From contig JAUCBJ010003096.1 of assembly GCA_032718475.1 (NCBI GenBank), forward strand, positions 1 to 64,000: a DNA stretch of 64,000 nt. The letters run 5' to 3'. Below, piece by piece: positions 43,474 through 53,679 of the stretch. Position numbers and translations under genes: made by a program. The first letter of the stretch is position 1; each line of letters opens with the position of its first letter. The DNA comes from Nemertoderma westbladi (Eukaryota > Xenacoelomorpha > Nemertodermatida > Nemertodermatidae). The notes under the pieces were generated by a model. The model made no database searches. It was not told the origin of the DNA and saw nothing but the letters and a program-made list of their open reading frames with translations.

Positions 43474-44190
43474 ATGGCTAACGAGGCAAATGTCAACGCG
43501 GTTGGAGTTAAACTGCCACACTTCTGGGCCGAAAACCCGTCGGTATGGTTTGCCCAGGTGGAGGCCCAGTTTAGCATCCGGAGGATCGTCGACGACACGA
43601 CTAAATATTTCTACGTTGTCGCCGCTCTGGATCAACCCACCGCCGCCCGTCTACTGGACATCCTCACCGCCCCGCCTTCCGAAGGGAAATACGAATCCCT
43701 CAAGGCTCGACTCCTCGGAACTTTCGCCTTGAGTCGACGCGAGCGCGCCGCGAAGCTGCTGCGGATGCGCGGGCTGGGCGACCGCAAGCCGTCCCAGTTG
43801 ATGGACGAGATGTTGGGGCTCCTCGCCGGCCATACTCCGTGTCTGCTGTTCGAGCAGCTCTTTTTGGAGCAGCTCCCCGAGGACATCCGGCTCCAGATCT
43901 CCAACAACTCTTTCGCGGATCCCCGCGCCCTGGCTGCCACCGCCGACGTTCTGTGGCTGGCCAAACAGCAGGGAGTCTCCCAACCAGCCGGATTAAACAG
44001 GGTGACGAACTCACTACCGACAAAGAACTCCTCCGCGCCACAACCCACGAAGGCGACCACGAACTCATCCGGTACTGCTCGACCCGACACCGATGGGTTG
44101 TGCTACTACCATGCCCGGTTTGGTAGTGCCGCCAAGCAGTGCCGGTCGCCGTGCAGCTTCCCGGGAAAAGCTCCGACCAGCCGACGCTAG
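43474..44190 (+). CDS. gag: Gypsy Gag (238 aa) with CHCC zinc motif
   Basis: Opens MANEANVNAVGVKLPHFW, followed by the PxxWFAQVEAQF segment typical of this Gag family. Near the C-terminus CYYHARFGSAAKQCRSPC gives a Cys-His-Cys-Cys arrangement instead of the usual CCHC knuckle; this is the feature described for CsRn1-type gypsy elements. It ends overlapping the protease/pol frame by about 50 bp in the -1 phase, so Pol would need a -1 frameshift. GC-rich codons. Frame intact. Confidence 0.88.
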   Translation: MANEANVNAVGVKLPHFWAENPSVWFAQVEAQFSIRRIVDDTTKYFYVVAALDQPTAARLLDILTAPPSEGKYESLKARLLGTFALSRRERAAKLLRMRGLGDRKPSQLMDEMLGLLAGHTPCLLFEQLFLEQLPEDIRLQISNNSFADPRALAATADVLWLAKQQGVSQPAGLNRVTNSLPTKNSSAPQPTKATTNSSGTARPDTDGLCYYHARFGSAAKQCRSPCSFPGKAPTSRR

Positions 44191-46930
44191 CCGCTGCGTC
44201 AACTGGTCGCTACCACCAGCGGGACAACCTCCTCTACCTCTGGGACCAAAACTCCGGCCGCCACTTCCTCGTGGACACCGGCGCCCAGGTGAGCGTGTTT
44301 CCCGCCAGCGGATTCGACACCCGTTCCGGTCGTACCGGACCGCCGCTCCGCGCCGTCAATGGATCACCGATCCGTTCCTACGGAACCCGCGGAGTTCCTC
44401 TGCGGTTCAACGGCCGCCAGTTCAACTGGGACTTCGTGATCGCGGACGTCCCCCAGCCGTTGCTAGGGGCGGACTTCCTCTGCGACCACGCCCTGATGGT
44501 GGACGTCAAGGGGCAGTAACTCATCGACATGGAAACCTTCCAGCCGATCCCCCTCCGTTGCTCCTCCTCCACCATCCCAGGAACCCACCCTCAACTCGCG
44601 TCGACAGCCGTAGATCGAGTCTACGCCGACCTCCTGGCGGAGTTCTCCTCCATCACAACGCCGACCTTCTCGGACTCGTCTACTCGCCACGGCGTGGAGC
44701 ATTACATCCCGACCGCCGGTCGCCCCGTCCACGCCCGCGCTCGACGACTTCCGCCGGATAAACTCGAGATCGCGCGGGCGGAGTTTAGCAAGATGGAGGA
44801 GATGGGGATTATTCGCCGTTCGAATAGTCCCTGGTCGTCCCCCCTCCATATGGCGCCCAAGCCGGCCAGGGGTTGGCGCCCCTGCGGGGACTACCGTCTC
44901 CTCAACGATGCCACGACCCCCGATCGCTACCCAGTCCCGCACATCCAGGACTTCTCGGCGCGTCTCGCCGGGGCCACGATCTTCTCTAAGGTCGACCTGG
45001 TGCGGGGCTACCACCAGATCCCCGTGGCCCCCGGCGACGTTCCCAAGACCGCCGTTATCACTCCGTTCGGACTCTTCGAGTTTGTCCGGATGCCGTTCGG
45101 CCTCAAGAACGCCACCCAGGCCTTCCAACGCCTGATGGACTCCGTCTGCGCCGGGTTGGACTTCCTCTTCGCGTACCTGGACGACATTCTCATCGCAAGC
45201 GCGACCCCCGAGGAACAACTTGTACACCTCCGCCAACTCTTCCAACGACTCCAGGACAACGGCCTCGTTATCAACCTGGCGAAGTGCGAGTTCGGGGTGG
45301 CGGAGATCCAGTTCCTCGGACACATCGTCAACGAGTCCGGAGTCCATCCGCTCCCGGACAAGGTGGAGGCCGTCCGCTCCTTCCCTCGTCCAACCACCAC
45401 TAAAGGGTTGCGGGAATTTATCGGTATGGTAACGTTTTACCACCGATTTATTCCCGCTGCTGCTGCCACCATGCAGCCACTTTATGCCGCCGTCGCCACC
45501 ATGGTTAAGGACGTCGACTGGACTCCCGAACTCACCGCCGCGTTCAAGTCCTCCAAGCGGGCCCTTGCGGACGCCACCATGCTCGTCCACCCCCGCCACG
45601 ACGCCCCAACCTCCATCACCACCTACGCCTCTGACTCCGCAGTCGGCGCGGCCCTCGAGCAGTGGTCCGATGGGAAGTGGCGGCCCCTCGCCTTCTTCAG
45701 CCGCCAACTCTGCCCTCCGGAACGGAAGTACAGCGCCTACGACCGCGAACTCCTCGGCCTGTACCTCGCGGTCCGCCACTTCCGGTATTTCCTAGAGGGC
45801 CGTCCGTTTGTGGCCTATACGGACCACAAACCGCTGACCCACGCGTTCGCCAAGGTCACTGACCCCTGGTCTCCCCGTCAACAGCGCCACCTGGCGTACA
45901 TATCTGAGTTCACCACCAATGTACGTCATGTTGACGGGAAGGACAACCAGGTGGCGGACGCCCTCTCCCGTAGCTTCGTGGGCCACCTGTCGACCCAACT
46001 CGGGGTCGACTACACCGCCATGGCGGCCGCCCAGCGGGAGGACAACGAACTCCAGACCCTCCGGAGGAATCCAGGTAGCCTTGACCTGCGTGATGTCACG
46101 TTCATGGAGAAGGACGTCACACTTCTCTGCGACGTCTCGACTGGCCAACCCCGGCCGCTCGTCCCGAGTTCGTGGCGCCATCGCGTGTTCGATGTAGTCC
46201 ACTCCCTGTCCCATCCGTCCATCCGCTCAACTCGGAAGCTCATCTCGGAGCGCTTTGTCTGGCACGGCCTCGCCAAACAGGTAACCGCCTGGGCCAATGC
46301 CTGCGTCGCCTGCCAGACCTCCAAGGTTCAGCGCCATATGAAGGCTCCACTGGAGACCTTCACTGTCCCACGTCGTCGCTTCGACCACGTTAACGTCGAC
46401 CTGGTAGGTCCCCTCCCTCCATCCCAAGGGTTCACCTACCTCTTCACCATCGTCGACCGGATGACGCGTTGGCCCGAGGCCATTTCGCTCGCCGACTCAA
46501 CAACCAAGACCTGCGCCCGCGCTCTCGTCGCCCACTGGATCGCCCGGTTCGGCGTCCCAGCCGAACTCTCCTCCGACCGTGGCGCCCAGTTCACCTCGGA
46601 GTTGTGGTCCGAAGTCAACCGCCTCCTCGGGACGAAACTCCACCGGACCACGTCGTACCACCCGCAGGCAAACGGTCTGGTGGAACGGTTCCACCGCTCC
46701 CTCAAGGCGTCCCTGAGGGCCCGACTAACCGGCCCCAACTGGGTGGATGAACTGCCCTGGGCCCTTCTCGGCAACCGGACCGCCCCAAAGGAAGACCTGA
46801 ACTGCTCCTCGGCTGAGTTGGTGTACGGCTCACCACTAACGGTGCCCGGTGACTTCGTCGCCTCGCCAACCAATCCACCGGAATCCACAGCCTTCCTTCA
46901 GGACCTCCACAAACACGCGAGGCAAATTGG
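44139..46930 (+). pseudogene. pol: Gypsy Pol (protease-RT-RNase H-integrase), broken
   Basis: Same frame throughout. Protease has LVDTGAQVSVFPAS (about 44268). A TAA at 44517-44519 interrupts the frame between protease and RT, leaving 44529 on open to the insertion at about 46930. RT shows the [10 protein letters not shown] and [14 protein letters not shown] blocks and YLDD (45175). RNase H has [11 protein letters not shown] and TDHKPL. Integrase has a His/CVAC zinc site near 46210-46320, [17 protein letters not shown] and [10 protein letters not shown], so D, D and E are present. The C-terminal part is displaced to 48357. One stop and one insertion make it non-functional; the protein is otherwise well kept. 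Confidence 0.9.
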
Positions 46931-46933
46931 CTT

Positions 46934-47155
46934 ATTGTGTCCCTCGTTAATGTTTGTGTCCCTCATTAATGTTTTGTGTCCCTCATTAATGTTTGCGTCC
47001 CTCAATAATGTTTGTGTCCCTCATTAATGTTTGTGTCCCTCATTAATGTTTGTGTCCCTCATTAATGTTTGTGTCCCTCATTAATGTTTGTGTCCCTGAT
47101 AAATGTTTGTATCCCAGATTAATGTTTGTGTCCCTCATTAATATTTGTGTCCTGG
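46934..47155 (-). repeat. 19-bp minisatellite array, reverse orientation
   Basis: About 11-12 units of GTGTCCCTCATTAATGTTT, the reverse complement of the 38215 array unit. It ends in the same GTGTCCTGGCCGCAATAC junction as the array at 38880. Confidence 0.9.
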
Positions 47156-47310
47156 CCGCAATACAAACCAGTATAATAAATGATAAATTACGGGGTTTTG
47201 CCAGGCTATTGTTAGTAGTAGGGTCTTGGGCGGCTCTGTGACAGTTGGACCCAACTCATGACTCATCGCTTAGGAATGTGACACCTTTGGTGTCATTGGC
47301 GCCAGACTGT

Positions 47311-47376
47311 CTGGGTGACACCTCCCAATTAGGCTAATTAGACCCTAATAGGGGTCTAATTAGCCTAATTGGGAGG
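47311..47376. repeat. Perfect hairpin, 29-bp arms
   Basis: Arms starting GACACCTCCCAATTAGG and ending CCTAATTGGGAGGTGTC are perfectly complementary around TAATAG. It lies just upstream of the palindromic array. Confidence 0.88.
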
Positions 47377-47384
47377 TGTCATGT

Positions 47385-47925
47385 CATTCTATGCCTCAGT
47401 GCCTCAATGAGGCATAGTCTATGCCTCAGTGAGGCATAGTCTATGCCTCAGTGCCTCAGTGAGGCATAGTCTATGCCTCAGTGAGGCATAGTCTATGCCT
47501 CAGTGAGGCATATTCTATGCCTCAGTGAGGCATATTCTATGCCTCAGTGCCTCAATGAGGCATAGTCTATGCCTCAGTGAGGCATAGTCTATGCCTCAGT
47601 GAGGCATAATCTATGCCTCAGTGCCTCAGTGAGGCATAGTCTATGCCTCAGTGCCTCAGTGAGGCATAGTCTATGCCTCAGTGAGGCATAGTCTATGCCT
47701 CAGTGCCTCAGTGAGGCATAGTCTATGCCTCAGTGCCTCAGTGCCTCAGTGAGTCATAGTCTATGCCTCAGTGAGGCATAGTCTATGCCTCAGTGCCCCA
47801 GTGAGGCATAGTCTATGCCTCAGTGCCTCAATGAGGCATAGTCTATGCCTCAGTGCCTCAATGAGGCATAGTCTATGCCTCAGTGAGTCATAGTCTATGC
47901 CTCAGTGAGGCATAGTCTGTGTCAG
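47385..47925. repeat. Array of palindromic 22-bp units (TATGCCTCAGTGAGGCATAG)
   Basis: About 20 units. ATGCCTCA and TGAGGCAT are inverse within each unit, so every unit is itself a hairpin. Some units are extended by an 8-bp TGCCTCAG duplication. The array is uninterrupted by unique spacers. Confidence 0.92.
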
Positions 47926-47974
47926 GTCTTAAATGAGAGTCTTACAAATTCCAACGTCAACGAACAAATTCGAC

Positions 47975-48350
47975 GGTTACTGTTCCACTTTGGTGTAGTG
48001 GTTGCGTTGAATTCACATCTCCCGTATGTCATGGGTTCGATCCCTGCATGAACCAGGGCAGTTTTCATTCGGTCAGCAATAGGCCTAACGTTGCAAAATG
48101 CAGTATTATTGCCTAGTAACCAATTCATGGCTACCGTATGGTTTTCACTTTGAGAAATTTCGCCCTCTAGCGGTAGACAGGGCAAACTTCATACTACTCT
48201 GTGACTCTGCAAAAAATATAGCCCATATTGTAATAGATGTCGATTGGGGGGTCAAAATTAAGTAATAATATATCTAAATAAGCCTCAAACATCTTGCCTC
48301 ATGGCTCGCCCCTTAGAACTCTTAAGCAATATAACAATATAGCAATATAG
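47975..48350 (+). mobile_element. tRNA-derived SINE, about 375 bp
   Basis: The head contains a polymerase III A box (TGGTGTAGTGGTT, 47990) and B box (GGGTTCGATCCCTG, about 48030). The body includes CAGGGCAGTTTTCATTCGG and TTTCGCCCTCTAGCGG, and the 3' part runs to TTAAGCAATATAAC with an A/T-rich tail. A second copy lies on the minus strand at about 62960-63326, matching head to tail. No ORF. Confidence 0.85.
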
Positions 48351-48352
48351 CA

Positions 48353-48758
48353 GTTCGTGCCGACACCAACTTCGCGACACGGGAAACCCGGCTCATCTGT
48401 GCCTCCTCAGCTCAGTACAAGCGAGTACGTCTTTGTGCGTACTGACGCACACCGCGGCCCCTTACAGCGGCCCTACACTGGGCCGTATAAAGTATCGGAA
48501 CGGGGGCCCAAAACATTCATCGTCGAGGTGGGTGGTCGGCGCGAAACTATATCCGTCGACAGACTAAAACCGGCCCACCTCGCGATCGACCAGCCCGTTG
48601 CAGTGGCCGTCCCGCCACGCCGTGGTCGACCACCCACTGCCAGTACCACCCCGACTGAACCTCCTACTCCCTCACCCCACCTAGCGGAAACTCCGTCCGA
48701 ACTTCCCGTAACTACTCAAAGTGGGCGGGAAATCCGACAGCCGAAGTATTTTTTTTAA
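48353..48758 (+). pseudogene. Gypsy integrase C-terminus, displaced
   Basis: Codes for SEYVFVRTDAHRGPLQRPY and VDRLKPAHL, the C-terminal SH3-like part of gypsy integrase, then a Pro/Thr-rich tail to a stop at 48758. Same strand and GC-rich composition as 44139-46930. Separated from it by the composite insertion. Confidence 0.88.
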
Positions 48759-48779
48759 TCACGGTTCTGGGGGGAGTAG

Positions 48780-48952
48780 TGTGGCGGTAACAGATATCGA
48801 ACCGTGAGATACTTTCACTTTCGACGGACAACATACTGCTGTCCGTGTCAGTCTGTCTGTCCACTGCACGGCCAGAAGCAAAACAAATTTGCAGATTTGA
48901 AGTACGTTGAAATGATGTGAGTCGCGCTAATGCGAGAATCGCGCTCACTACA
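48780..48952 (+). repeat. Gypsy 3' LTR
   Basis: 173 bp, pairs with 43237-43409. Target duplication ATAC follows. Confidence 0.92.
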
Positions 48953-48983
48953 ATACATTATATAGGTAGTGTGAACGCGGCCT

Positions 48984-49440
48984 AACGCCGTGAAAAAACA
49001 TTAAACGTCCAAACGCCCATATCTCAGCTATTTCCTAAATTTAATTTTTTTACATAGGCCTATTTGGAATCCTTGCATGGTCTGCTTTCCATCAGAACCA
49101 ACAAATCAATATAAGTTTTAAGAACTGAGATGGGACTGATGCTGCAATATCGCCGGCGGTGACACTTTATTCAAACGCTTGTTAGCTAAAGAATAAAATA
49201 TAAAAATACAAATTCTGGCTCAGTCACTAAGGATGAGGGCGGTGAAACTACTGTAACTCTGCTTCATATCATTCTATTCATTAAAATTTGTATAAAAGTT
49301 AGGGAGGGGGGGGGGGGGGTCGTGTCATGTTTTTGAATACGACACTAAATTACAACATTAAATTTAAAAGTATTCAATAATTAATAATTATGCTTCTCTA
49401 AGTATGGAAATATACAATATTTACAAGAAAAATTTTCTTA
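48984..49440. other. Intergenic with G-run
   Basis: AT-rich, with an uninterrupted G run at about 49304-49318. No gene seen. Confidence 0.4.
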
Positions 49441-49645
49441 ATTAAAGATTGAATTCACATCTCTCGGAGGTCGTGGGTTCAACCCCACGTGGGGGCTGAG
49501 GCAGTTTTGGTTTCGGCACGAATGCTTTGAAGGGTTTAGCCAGGGCGCTCTGCTCTGTCTTGCATCCTTAAATGGTAGCTAAATGAGTACTGGAGTTTCC
49601 TCAGGGGATTATTGTTCTGGGGGGGGGGGGGGGGGGGGGGGGACT
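49441..49645 (+). mobile_element. tRNA-derived SINE fragment followed by long poly-G
   Basis: GAATTCACATCTCTCGGAGG then a B-box-like GTGGGTTCAACCCCAC, and GGCAGTTTTGGTTTCGGCACG, match the head-to-body layout of the 47975 SINE, but the body then differs (a related subfamily). It ends before a run of more than 20 G (49619-49642). Confidence 0.6.
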
Positions 49646-50328
49646 GGAAATAAGTCGCCAGAATTTGTGCCTGGCCTAACTGTGGAAGAATATTCCCACC
49701 CCTTATGATAATAAGTAAAGAAATAAATAAATAAATAAATATAAAATAAATATATAATATAACTAAATATACAAATAAAATCGGAACTAACATAATTGAA
49801 ATTGAAATTGTACACCGGTATCTCAGCTATTTTTAAACGAAATTAAGATTGTGTTACATATTGGAATCTTTGCATGGCCAGAACCATCAAACCATAGCCA
49901 TGCGAGGTACCTGGCATATTATTATGTTGCATCAAATTCAAAATCAGCTACCGTAACTTTTACTTTCAGTTTAAGTACTGCCTGTATGGTGCGGCGAAAG
50001 ACGTTACCGGTACGGTAACACCTTCATTGCTTATACAAACAAATTGCTGCTAAGATAGAATCCACATTAATACCGGTATCATTGCTAATTCAATAAACGG
50101 ATGCAGTATCGGTACTGTACAGTAGCAGGCTGATTCCTCAAGCAATTACAATAAGAACATCTTCAGTACCGATACCGGCAGGCGGCTGACTGGAATACTG
50201 CTGTACTGTCAGACTGTTGTAATTAATTATAGTTATATTTGAACTCCTGTCACAGTCAGTCCAGCTTATACGTTTATTATTACAGCTTATATTATTTTAT
50301 TATTAGGCCTATTTAAATTGAACTAGCT
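49646..50328. other. Intergenic upstream of Ly6 gene 2
   Basis: AT-rich with several ACCGGTA motifs; no credible ORF. The last part (from about 50240) begins to resemble the region upstream of Ly6 gene 1. Confidence 0.4.
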
Positions 50329-50342
50329 GTTACCATAGCAGC
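50329..50342 (+). promoter_or_regulatory. X-box-like (RFX) motif upstream of Ly6 gene 2
   Basis: Same 14-mer, GTTACCATAGCAGC, as at 27419. It lies 95 bp upstream of the ATG. Confidence 0.5.
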
Positions 50343-50437
50343 TCATAAAGATAGAACAATAGCCGTTATTTTATTTAACGAATAAACTATTTATTCGGTG
50401 TACGGCATCCCAGATAAGATACTAACTGAACTTCGCG

Positions 50438-51469
50438 ATGTACAACTACTGGTTGATACTGGCTGTAGCGGTGGGAAGCAACGAGGCGTTGAAGTGTATG
50501 GATGGAATGGGGGGGCCTGTAGCTGACAAATTGAATCGCACCACTAAGTTTATTGAAACCGACATGAGCACAGATCCACCTTACGAACCGTGTGTGAAAT
50601 GCGTTAGTTACCAGTATAATATAATTATTATATTACGCGATATTATTATGTTAAAATCAAATTAAAACAAAACATAAAAAACGAAACAAGTTAAGACTAC
50701 CGCGGAGAGGATCCTCTCCGCGGTGGTTCGAACCACCCAGGCTTAGGGGCACTTATGGGGGCCACAAAAGTAAAAATTTCTTTAAAATGCACAATAATTG
50801 ATGATATAAGATAGCATAAAGTGATCCTATCGGGACCACACTGAGATAAAAAAATAATTAAAAAAAGAAAACAGAGTAATTAATATACGATAGTTAGGGC
50901 CTACTACGTAGTTAATAATACAATGGGTTTCCCTGGTCCACAGTAAAATTACAATACGGTAATAAATCGATCTCCAGCAACTTACACAAATAAGCACGAT
51001 TATTGTAATATCATAATTATATGTAAGCATATTATAGTTAGTTATAGTTATTATAGTAGTGTACGTATTATAGGCCTAGTCTAGTATATTATAAGTATAA
51101 ATATTGTAAAATAATTATTTATAATAAAGTTAGCCCTACTGGTACTGTGCATTAGGCCTTATAGGCCTATAACTGACTTTTTTATTGGCTACGTTTTATT
51201 TATTAATAATTTTTGTTATATAGATGACCGTCACTTTCAAAGGGGAAAAGGACGTTGTCAAGATGTGTGTAAAGGAGGAATCTTTAGAAGCGTGTGAGGA
51301 AGGGGAAACGCAAGATGCAGCGAAAAAAGATTTGATAAACGAGGGATTACCAAAAACCGAAGCCACTGTGGATTGCTGCGACGTCGATCTCTGCAACGCC
51401 GCTGATACCAACCGAGTCTCGATGACTGCATTCATTCTACCAATAGTTGGAGTTTTCTACTACTTCTAG
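50438..51469 (+). CDS. Ly6/uPAR-like three-finger protein, GPI-anchored (gene 2; two exons)
   Basis: Proposed exons are 50438-50602 and 51224-51469, phase 0, with a 621-bp intron (donor GTTAGT at 50603, acceptor ATATAG before 51224). The product is 136 aa. A signal peptide ends before LKC. Eight cysteines occupy the gene 1 pattern (C-xn-C-xx-C | C, C, CC-x4-CN) but with different loop lengths: 31 rather than 19 residues between C1 and C2. One NRT glycosylation site is present. The C-terminus (NAADTNRVSMTAFIL...) is almost identical to gene 1 and is a GPI signal. Between signal peptide and CN the two proteins share little beyond cysteines. Likely a cell-surface receptor or ligand-binding protein of unknown partner. 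Confidence 0.85.
50699..50737. repeat. Two overlapping perfect palindromes in the Ly6 gene 2 intron
   Basis: A 26-bp perfect palindrome (50699-50724, centre GGATCC) overlaps by three bases a 16-bp one, GGTGGTTCGAACCACC (50722-50737). Gene 1's short intron lacks them. This GC-rich island sits in AT-rich DNA and could be the tip of an inserted element. Confidence 0.8.
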
Positions 51470-53665
51470 ATTCCTGAGTAACTCATTCTATAAACTGAAA
51501 CTGAAACGATAATTACAATGTTGTTGTGCGATTTAAAGTAACAAATTAATTCGTTAAACTTTATTGGTTTTATTTCCTTTTATGTAAATCGATAATAAAT
51601 GATACATTTCATACAATAAACTATTACTGCTACTCGAGTTCTATTGATTTTTTTTTAATTCCTTCAAATATAAATCTACACCACTGACTTTATTCGTATA
51701 ACACTTATAACACTGTTTATACACTGACATTTTACAAAAAAATATTGTGTTCTAGAACATTAGGTTATCGACTAGCTGGTTATTTTTGTTTTAATTTTTT
51801 GATACATGATTTATTATATATTAGGCTCTACATTTTTTTTTTCATTTTTAATAATCCTGCATCTTTTAGTGTTCTAGATCATTAGTAAATATATTTTTTT
51901 ATGGTAGCTAGTGTTTTATTACAAACTAACTAGTATTTTTTGTAATTATAAAAAATGTGAAATCATTGATATTTCATGTTTAAATTGTTCCAGAATATAA
52001 TAATGACCAAAAATATTGAGGATGATATTATAGCAGTTTATATTTTTTGTATATTTTTTATTTTATTTAAATTCTAGAATAGTGTATAATAATTATATTT
52101 TGTTCTAGATCTCTACAATGTTGCCATGGTAGTTTTTATTTTAATTACTAGCCATTTTAAATAAAATAAATGACTAGCTATATGTTCTAGAACGTTATAT
52201 TTTTTTATTTTATTTATGTTCTAGAACAGTGGATAATACTTATATTTTGTTCGAGAACTCTACATTGTTGCCCTGGTAACAATGATTTATGTTTTAAAAT
52301 TGCGACTGCATACTGAACTGTCCCTCAAATTTATTCTCAGAATCTTCCGAAAATTATCTACGTCAATTTGGGGTCACTGATTCCGAATTTCATGTCAGTT
52401 TTTATTAAAAAATCATTATTTTAACTCCTTCCATAAAAAAGGCGATAAACAATCAACTACATTATTCTCACTACAAATTTAGCTATTTATTTCATATAAT
52501 GTAATTTGTACTGTAATTACAATTTAAACCTATACTCCGGCAGCAAATAGCACAAATTTTGGTGAACCGTGTTTTTTTATACCCATAAAATATTTCATCG
52601 GTTTTGTACTCATTAGACCCTGCTGAACAATATTTAGGAGGGTGTCGCCCCTACAACCTTGAGCATTTCTCATAAATCGTGTTACCATGGTTACCGGGGT
52701 GTTTATCTGCAGCTGCCATGTTTTAAACACACAATGGTTACAGGATTTACCCCAATCGATGAGCTTTCGAGCGAATTCGATGAGCTTATTTTCAAACTAC
52801 TGTGACCCTGGCAACCGTTGCTAGGGGCAGTAATCTACGGTTAACGCCATAGCAAACACCACCTTACCCATTATGCGACCTCAGTATCAACATATTCCCT
52901 CAGTATATTGCATACTGAACTTATATTCGAGTCACAGTTATTATGACAACCGTTGCTACGGGAACTACTACTAACTACTGCTACAGTACTACTAAATAGC
53001 AACCAGCGACCAAAGCATTCTATGACTATATGATTGTACTGTTTCAACATACCCCCGCTGTATCGTACATAGTCCATAGTGGGTTTATTGAACTTGGTTT
53101 CTGGCCACAGTTATCATGACAACTGTTGCTATGTAGACTAGACAATGATTCTAAATATGATTTTAATGGTCGTTGATATTCACAGGAATTATTGGAGAGG
53201 AATTTTACATTTAGGTTCACAATTTTTATTAATAATTAATTGATATATCAATTATCAAAATTAAAGTAAAAAAAATGCTTTTATTCTCATTTCTGCTTTA
53301 AGGTAATTGATTAGATAATATTATATTTAATAATCTTATAATAATCTTATATAATGTAATAATTATATAATCTTATAATAATATAATATATTCTTATAAT
53401 AATTTGTGGCTTTATTATTATTATTATTTCGTGTCTACCTTAATTGTGATTGCTTTTATTAAGTACAATATATGTGATTTTAATATTATATTTTCAAAAT
53501 TTGATTACACCTAAACAACATATGCATACAATACCACGATATTATTAAATTATAAAATAATATGATTAACTATGTACTAGGGTGCGAAATCTATACCATC
53601 TTTTAATGACTGGTCAGGGCAATAGTAACTCAGTGACGGTACAGTGGAATATATATATGTATATA
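51470..53665. promoter_or_regulatory. Ly6 gene 2 3' flank with X-box-like cluster, copy 2
   Basis: Near-identical 3' UTR and flank to gene 1. X-box-like palindromes: 52120 (GTTGCCATGGTAG), 52267, 52681, 52802 (GTGACCCTGGCAAC), 52937 and 53110. TTCTAGAA palindromes again precede them. Relative to copy 1 a stretch near 52125 is deleted. No credible ORF. Confidence 0.5.
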
Positions 53666-53679
53666 CTGTGTAAACAAAC

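Larger units (their letters stand above)
46931..48352. other. Composite insertion inside gypsy integrase
   Basis: Foreign 1.4-kb block: inverse 19-bp array (46934-47155), GGCCGCAATAC end plus one GGGGTTTTGCC unit (47156-47216), CGGCTCTGTGACAG head (47217-47260), perfect hairpin (about 47311-47376), palindromic array (47385-47925) and a SINE (about 47975-48350). It splits the integrase between the ARQI codons and PTPTSRHG. It may be several successive insertions. Confidence 0.8.
43237..48952 (+). mobile_element. Ty3/gypsy element of CsRn1 type, interrupted
   Basis: Short LTRs (173 bp; 43237-43409 and 48780-48952, about two differences) start TG and end CA, and are flanked by ATAC on both sides (43233-43236 and 48953-48956). 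A primer-binding site TGGTGACCCAGACTGACGC starts at 43411, two bases past the LTR. The polypurine tract GGGGGGAG directly precedes the 3' LTR. Gag, protease, RT, RNase H and integrase are in canonical gypsy order. The coding DNA is strongly GC-rich, in contrast to everything around it. The integrase is split by a 1.4-kb composite insertion. Confidence 0.92.
43162..48983. mobile_element. MITE-like element split by a gypsy insertion
   Basis: CAGGCCGCGTTCACACT at 43162 and its near-exact inverse AGTGTGAACGCGGCCT ending at 48983 flank the gypsy element. Removing gypsy (43237-48952) and one ATAC copy leaves an inverted-repeat element of only about 100 bp, typical of a MITE. It also holds the palindrome TATAGCTCGCTAGCTATA (43205-43222). 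Superfamily not determined; the ends resemble hAT-type termini. Confidence 0.65.
50310..53660 (+). repeat. Segmental duplication, copy 2 (Ly6 gene 2 and flank)
   Basis: Colinear with 27395-33735. It holds the empty sites of LINE-A copy 2 (near 52986-53000, TACTACTAAATAGCAACC) and of the 1.16-kb insertion (near 53361). It ends at AGTGGAATATATATATG, beyond which BEL3 begins. Confidence 0.88.

Noticed and set aside
44463-45779. 438-codon ORF on the minus strand across gypsy Pol
   Set aside because: Mirror frame of a GC-rich coding region; the plus strand encodes RT and RNase H with all motifs.
47385-47925. CRISPR-like array of palindromic repeats
   Set aside because: No unique spacers between units, no cas genes, and a eukaryotic context with introns and retrotransposons. 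It is a palindromic satellite.
47985-48050. tRNA gene
   Set aside because: A and B boxes are present, but the sequence continues into a repeated body with a second copy at 62960-63326, and no intact cloverleaf with CCA-ready ends can be drawn. It is a tRNA-derived SINE.
49536-49815. Small ORFs spanning the poly-G run
   Set aside because: Their proline runs come only from the homopolymer, whose length is unreliable.
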